Shown: positions 60,697 through 64,000 of the stretch, one piece after another
How the letters are laid out: each line of letters begins with the position of its first letter
Numbering within the stretch: the first letter of the stretch is position 1
Assembly (NCBI GenBank): GCA_019510435.1
Contig: JAEKKJ010000008.1
Coordinates: forward strand, 186,001 to 250,000
Direction: 5' to 3'
Length of the DNA: 64,000 nucleotides
DNA from: Caulobacterales bacterium
GTDB lineage: Bacteria > Pseudomonadota > Alphaproteobacteria > Caulobacterales > Caulobacteraceae
Position numbers and translations under genes: made by a program
The notes under the pieces: model-generated
Databases searched by the model: none
What the model was told of the DNA's origin: nothing
What the model saw: the letters and a program-made list of their open reading frames with translations, nothing else

Positions 60697-62865
60697 CTAG
60701 TGGGCGGTCTGCCCGCCCGCGGAGGCGCCGCCGGCCTGGCCCGCCGCCCAGGCCGCCAGATAGGCGCGGATGGCGGCGGTGTCTGCCGGCGTCAGGATGT
60801 CGGCGAAGCTGGCCATGCCACCGGCCTTGTAGGCGCCGCGCAGCACGATGTCGTCGAAGCCGGCCCAGGTCTCGGGCGACAGCCGGCGCAGGTCGGGGAA
60901 GGGCGTCCGCTCACCGGTCAGCCCATGGCAGCGGCCGCAGTTGGCCATGTAGAGCGCCTGGCCACGGGCCACCAGAGCGGGCGGCTGCGGCCCACGCCCG
61001 CTCATCAACGGCGCCGGTTCGGCCAGGCGCGGCGCCACCGGGACTGCCGATCCGCCCAGCTTCAGCACGATCAGCCGGCCGGAATTATCGTAGGGCGGCG
61101 GCGCGCCGGGCGCGTCGGGCTCGGGGTTCACGCCGTTCCAGCCGGCGGCGACGGCGATGTACTGCACGCCGTGCAGCCGATAGCTGATCGGGGCGGCGCT
61201 GATCGCGGTCCCGGTCTGGATGCGGCGCAGGAGGGCGCCCGTCCGCGCCTCGCGCAGGTCGATGAAGCCGTCCGCCGTGCCCTGGACCAGAAGGCCGCTG
61301 CCGGTCGCCAGCACGCCGCCGTTCATCGGGCGCGCCAGGGGCTGGACCCAGGCGGCCTTGCCGGCCTTGGGGTCCCAGCCGATCAGCATGCCCCGCACCG
61401 TCTCGCCCGGCGCCAGCGACTGCCCGCCCGGCCCGCGATAGAACCAGGTGCCGACGGACGGGTCCCAGACCCAGCCGACGTCCTGCGCCGGGATGTAGGC
61501 CAGCCCCGTCTGCGGGCTGAAGGCCATGGGATGCCAGTTGTGGCCGCCATAGGGGGAGGGGAACAGCAGGGCCCGACCCTTGCTCCAGTCGGCGTTGGCG
61601 GCCATCACCGGCCGGCCGGTCTTCAGGTCCACGTGGTCGGCCCAGGTGGTGCGGACGTACTTCTCGGCGGAGAGCAGCTCGCCGGTCGCGCGGTCCAGAA
61701 CGTAGAAGAAGCCGTTCTTGGGCGCCTGCATCAGCACCTTGCGGCTGCGCCCGCCGATGGCGATGTCCGCCAGCATCATCGGCGAGGTGGCGGTGTAGTC
61801 CCACTGGTCCGCCGGCGTGGTCTGGTAGCGCCAGACCATCCGCCCGGTCTCCGGCTTCAGGGCCAGGATGGTGGAAATGTAGAGCTGGTCGCCGCCGCCC
61901 GGGTTGCGCTTGCGCGGATCGTAGGGGCCCGCGTTGCCGGTGCCGACGTAGAGCAGGTCGAGGTCGGGGTCGTAGGCGATGCCGTCCCACGGATTGCCGC
62001 CGCCGCCGACCGACCAGTCGCGCTTGGGGTCCCAGGTGGCGACCGCGGCCTCCAGCTCCGGGTTCTCCTGCGGGCCCAGCTTGGGGTCGTGGGGGGTGAT
62101 GTAGAAGCGCCAGGCGAGCTTGCCGGTGTCGGCGTCGTAGGCGGAGACGAATCCCCGCATGCCGAAGTCGGCGCCGCCGTTGCCGATGATCACCTTCCCG
62201 GCCACGACGCGCGGGGCGCCGGTGATCGAGTAGTTGGGCTTGTGGCCGGTGGTGTCGGCGCTCCACACGGGCTTGCCGGTCTTGGCGTTGAGCGCGATCA
62301 GCCGCCCGTCGAAGGCGCCGACATAGACCTTGTCCTTCCACAGCGCCGCGCCGCGGTTCACGGCCTTGCAGCAGCCCTGGCGCAGCCAGTCGCGCGGGAC
62401 TTCGGGGTCGTAGGCCCAGAGGCGCTTGCCGGTGGCGGCGTCGAAGGCGAACACGCGGCTGTAGGTGGAGGTGACGTAGACCACCCCGTCGGCTTCCAGC
62501 GGGGTCGATTCCACGCCGAAGTCGAAGCTCTCCAGCGGCGCCTGCCAGGCCAGGCCCAACTGTCCGACGTTGTCGGGCGTGATCTCGGCCAGGGGAGAGA
62601 AGTGCTGTTCGCCGTAGGTGCGGCCGGTGGTCAGCCACGAGTCGGCGTCGCGCTCGGCGTGCGTCAGCCGATGGGGCGTGACCCCGCGCTCGCAGCCGGT
62701 GAGGAGAAGACCCGCGCAGAGCCCCAGAAGCGCCAGGGGAAGAATTGGTCGCCCCAGGGCTCTGCGCGGCCCGAGCCTGCCCGGTTCAGCCGAACTCGGC
62801 TGGACCGGTGGCGCAGGCTCGATCTCGAGGTGTTCGGATGGCGCCGAGGGAGCGAAACCCGCCAC
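60697..62865 (-). CDS. Quinohemoprotein (PQQ, cytochrome c) alcohol dehydrogenase
   Basis: A 722-residue periplasmic enzyme oxidising primary or secondary alcohols, passing electrons from PQQ to heme. A hydrophobic segment ending LLLTGC (about 40-57) makes it a probable lipoprotein. The eight-bladed propeller carries the vicinal Cys165-Cys166 (QGCCKAVNRG) ring, GGGGNPWDG, and W-motif repeats. A C-terminal cytochrome c domain has Cys643-G-R-Cys646-His647. Start GTG 62865 leaves about 36 residues before the membrane segment, so the true start may be later. It follows the NIPSNAP gene by 18 bp. Needs exported PQQ; no pqq genes here. Confidence 0.88.
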   Translation of the reverse strand: MAGFAPSAPSEHLEIEPAPPVQPSSAEPGRLGPRRALGRPILPLALLGLCAGLLLTGCERGVTPHRLTHAERDADSWLTTGRTYGEQHFSPLAEITPDNVGQLGLAWQAPLESFDFGVESTPLEADGVVYVTSTYSRVFAFDAATGKRLWAYDPEVPRDWLRQGCCKAVNRGAALWKDKVYVGAFDGRLIALNAKTGKPVWSADTTGHKPNYSITGAPRVVAGKVIIGNGGADFGMRGFVSAYDADTGKLAWRFYITPHDPKLGPQENPELEAAVATWDPKRDWSVGGGGNPWDGIAYDPDLDLLYVGTGNAGPYDPRKRNPGGGDQLYISTILALKPETGRMVWRYQTTPADQWDYTATSPMMLADIAIGGRSRKVLMQAPKNGFFYVLDRATGELLSAEKYVRTTWADHVDLKTGRPVMAANADWSKGRALLFPSPYGGHNWHPMAFSPQTGLAYIPAQDVGWVWDPSVGTWFYRGPGGQSLAPGETVRGMLIGWDPKAGKAAWVQPLARPMNGGVLATGSGLLVQGTADGFIDLREARTGALLRRIQTGTAISAAPISYRLHGVQYIAVAAGWNGVNPEPDAPGAPPPYDNSGRLIVLKLGGSAVPVAPRLAEPAPLMSGRGPQPPALVARGQALYMANCGRCHGLTGERTPFPDLRRLSPETWAGFDDIVLRGAYKAGGMASFADILTPADTAAIRAYLAAWAAGQAGGASAGGQTAH

Positions 62866-62883
62866 AGCTTCGCCCTGGCGGCC

Positions 62884-63210
62884 TTAGGACCGGGCCGACG
62901 GGCGCATGTACGAAGCGGCGTCGCAGAAGACGACCGTCTCGCTGATCACCGTCTGCTCGAGCACCTCCTTGAAGGCCGGGAAGCTCGGCTCGCCGGCAAA
63001 GGCCTTCAAGGCCGTGTCGTAGTGTTGGAAGTCGTCCAGCTCCCAGAGGTCGATGACGTTGCCCAGGCGGCCGCTGCGCTGGACGAACGCGCCCGACAGC
63101 CGCCAGCCCTGCTTCTCCAGGAACGGCACGGCGGTCTTTTCCATGGCGTCCAGGAAACGCTGCAGGCCAGCGGCGTGGATCTCGAGGGTCACGTGCAGAT
63201 AGACGGACAT
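62884..63210 (-). CDS. NIPSNAP-family protein
   Basis: A 108-residue protein with the NIPSNAP ferredoxin-like fold pattern: VYLHVTLEIHAAGLQRFLDAM, a central LEKQGWRLSGAFVQRSGRLGNVIDLWELDDFQ, and a C-terminal strand. Such small dimeric proteins are often encoded in aromatic or terpenoid degradation clusters; their reaction is not established. ATG 63210 lies two bases after the Rieske subunit stop, so it is coupled to it. Confidence 0.82.
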   Translation of the reverse strand: MSVYLHVTLEIHAAGLQRFLDAMEKTAVPFLEKQGWRLSGAFVQRSGRLGNVIDLWELDDFQHYDTALKAFAGEPSFPAFKEVLEQTVISETVVFCDAASYMRPSARS

Positions 63211-63212
63211 GG

Positions 63213-64000
63213 CTACTCCGGCTGGACGCCCAGGATACGGTTGATGTTGCGGTGGACGTCCTGCAGCGCGGCCTCGTTCTTGCCGAACACCACGCGGAAG
63301 CCGGGCGGCGCGTTCATGAGGTTGCGCTGGCCTTCCTTGGACACGCTGTAGTCCTCGGTGTTGACCACCTGGTAGATGTAGTCGTGGGCGTCGATGAACG
63401 CCTGGTCCGGCGTCTCGGGCGGCACGTTCGAGGCGCGGTGCACGGTGAACAGCGTGCGGCAGCGGTCCACGTCGTCGGTCGGATAGACGCGGTACATTCC
63501 GATCATGCTGCCGCCGCCCTCCATGGGCGCGCCGTAGACGATCGAGTTCGGGAAGATGAAGTGGCTGCCGCCGTACGGCGTGTCGGGCCACTCGCCCTCG
63601 TCCTTGCCCACGAGGTCCTGATAGCTGTTGTGGGTGAAGCCCACCCGGTAGTGCAGGCCGAAGTTGTCGTAGAGCGCCACGTTGCTGCGCGACGAAGTGC
63701 CGAACGTCGTCTGGTGCAGGGTGCTGAAGTGATAGGCCTCGCCGTAGGTGTCGAGGCAGTACTTCCAGTTCGCCTGGGTCTCGCTGGAGTCCAGCTTGAG
63801 CGGCTTTGCGTTCGCCAGGTCCAGGGCCAGGAGCTGGGGCCCCATGTCGCCCAGCCAGGCCTCGACGTCGATCTCCTCGTCGCCGGCGTGCGCCTTGACG
63901 AAGATCATCCCGCCCCACTCGCCCACCGGCACGCGGACCAGGCTGCGCTCATCGCGGTCCATGCCGTCGAAGCAAGGCTCGCCGGGCAGCCCGACCAGCC
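63213..64000 (-). CDS. Rieske non-heme iron oxygenase alpha subunit, partial (5' end beyond window)
   Basis: About 262 C-terminal residues of a ring-hydroxylating oxygenase large subunit. The catalytic-domain signature NWKYCLDTYGEAYHFSTLHQ carries the two iron-binding histidines, and QVVNTEDYSV supplies the likely aspartate. The frame continues past base 64000 upstream (GLPGEPCFDG-like residues precede the Met at 63962), so the Rieske 2Fe-2S cysteines and histidines lie outside. The enzyme should hydroxylate or demethylate the cluster substrate with electrons from a reductase not seen here. It opens the oxygenase-NIPSNAP-PQQ-SDR operon. Confidence 0.85.
   Translation of the reverse strand, partial: LVGLPGEPCFDGMDRDERSLVRVPVGEWGGMIFVKAHAGDEEIDVEAWLGDMGPQLLALDLANAKPLKLDSSETQANWKYCLDTYGEAYHFSTLHQTTFGTSSRSNVALYDNFGLHYRVGFTHNSYQDLVGKDEGEWPDTPYGGSHFIFPNSIVYGAPMEGGGSMIGMYRVYPTDDVDRCRTLFTVHRASNVPPETPDQAFIDAHDYIYQVVNTEDYSVSKEGQRNLMNAPPGFRVVFGKNEAALQDVHRNINRILGVQPE

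Noticed and set aside
60652..63351. 899-codon open frame on the plus strand
   Set aside because: Antisense to the PQQ dehydrogenase and NIPSNAP genes. It has no recognisable motif and an atypical composition.

Overview
The window is a GC-rich, gene-dense stretch of an alphaproteobacterial chromosome. The lineage is inferred, most likely Caulobacterales and Phenylobacterium-like. The signs are very high GC at third codon positions, a TonB-dependent receptor with acyl-CoA catabolic genes, a DUF3008 gene, HxlR/FadR/TetR regulators and a Caulobacter-style promoter before queC. I see no rRNA, tRNA, CRISPR array, transposase or phage gene. No gene-free gap exceeds about 300 bp; the longest are 282 bp (11410-11691), 271 bp (46200-46471) and 258 bp (50964-51221), and their contents are listed.

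Region 1 (1-30.8 kb) is mixed housekeeping and accessory content: a double-domain TetR regulator, a GPH-type MFS transporter, a Tat-exported PhoD-type phosphatase, HxlR, YceI, XRE and winged-helix regulators, an S9 peptidase, a DUF305 membrane protein, free methionine-(R)-sulfoxide reductase, a biosynthetic-type thiolase with an SDR, a penicillin-acylase-family hydrolase, a VOC protein, a PQQ sugar dehydrogenase-like lipoprotein, two acyl-CoA dehydrogenases, a class-C beta-lactamase-like hydrolase, a membrane TrkA-N/RyR protein, an amidase, an FAD protein, a hybrid histidine kinase, queC and a TolB-like protein. Two related ~160-175 bp repeats lie in opposite orientation on either side of the thiolase-SDR pair.

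Region 2 (30.8-37.75 kb, minus strand) is a compact operon for the deazaflavin cofactor F420. It runs from an NpdG-CofE fusion through CofD, CofC and FbiC (CofG-CofH) to a DUF2889 protein and an enoyl-CoA hydratase/isomerase. Every junction overlaps by 1-4 nt. The interdomain linker of FbiC is encoded by a palindromic repeat element that stays open in frame.

Region 3 (37.9-64 kb) looks like one catabolic regulon for an unidentified hydrophobic carboxylic acid or ring compound. It contains two thiolase-like/DUF35 pairs, two acyl-CoA dehydrogenases, two family III CoA-transferases, an acyl-CoA synthetase, an amidohydrolase, SDRs, an APH-like kinase, an MDR oxidoreductase, an LLM-family (probably F420-dependent) oxidoreductase, a TonB receptor, an MFS transporter and two GntR/FCD regulators. 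It ends in a Rieske oxygenase alpha subunit (cut by the window edge), a NIPSNAP protein and a quinohemoprotein alcohol dehydrogenase. A shared AT-rich operator, TGATNATCATCAT, sits at the promoters of these operons and beside both GntR genes, so they are probably co-regulated. The F420 operon is divergent from the first of these operons and the LLM enzyme lies inside another, which suggests that part of the pathway uses F420.
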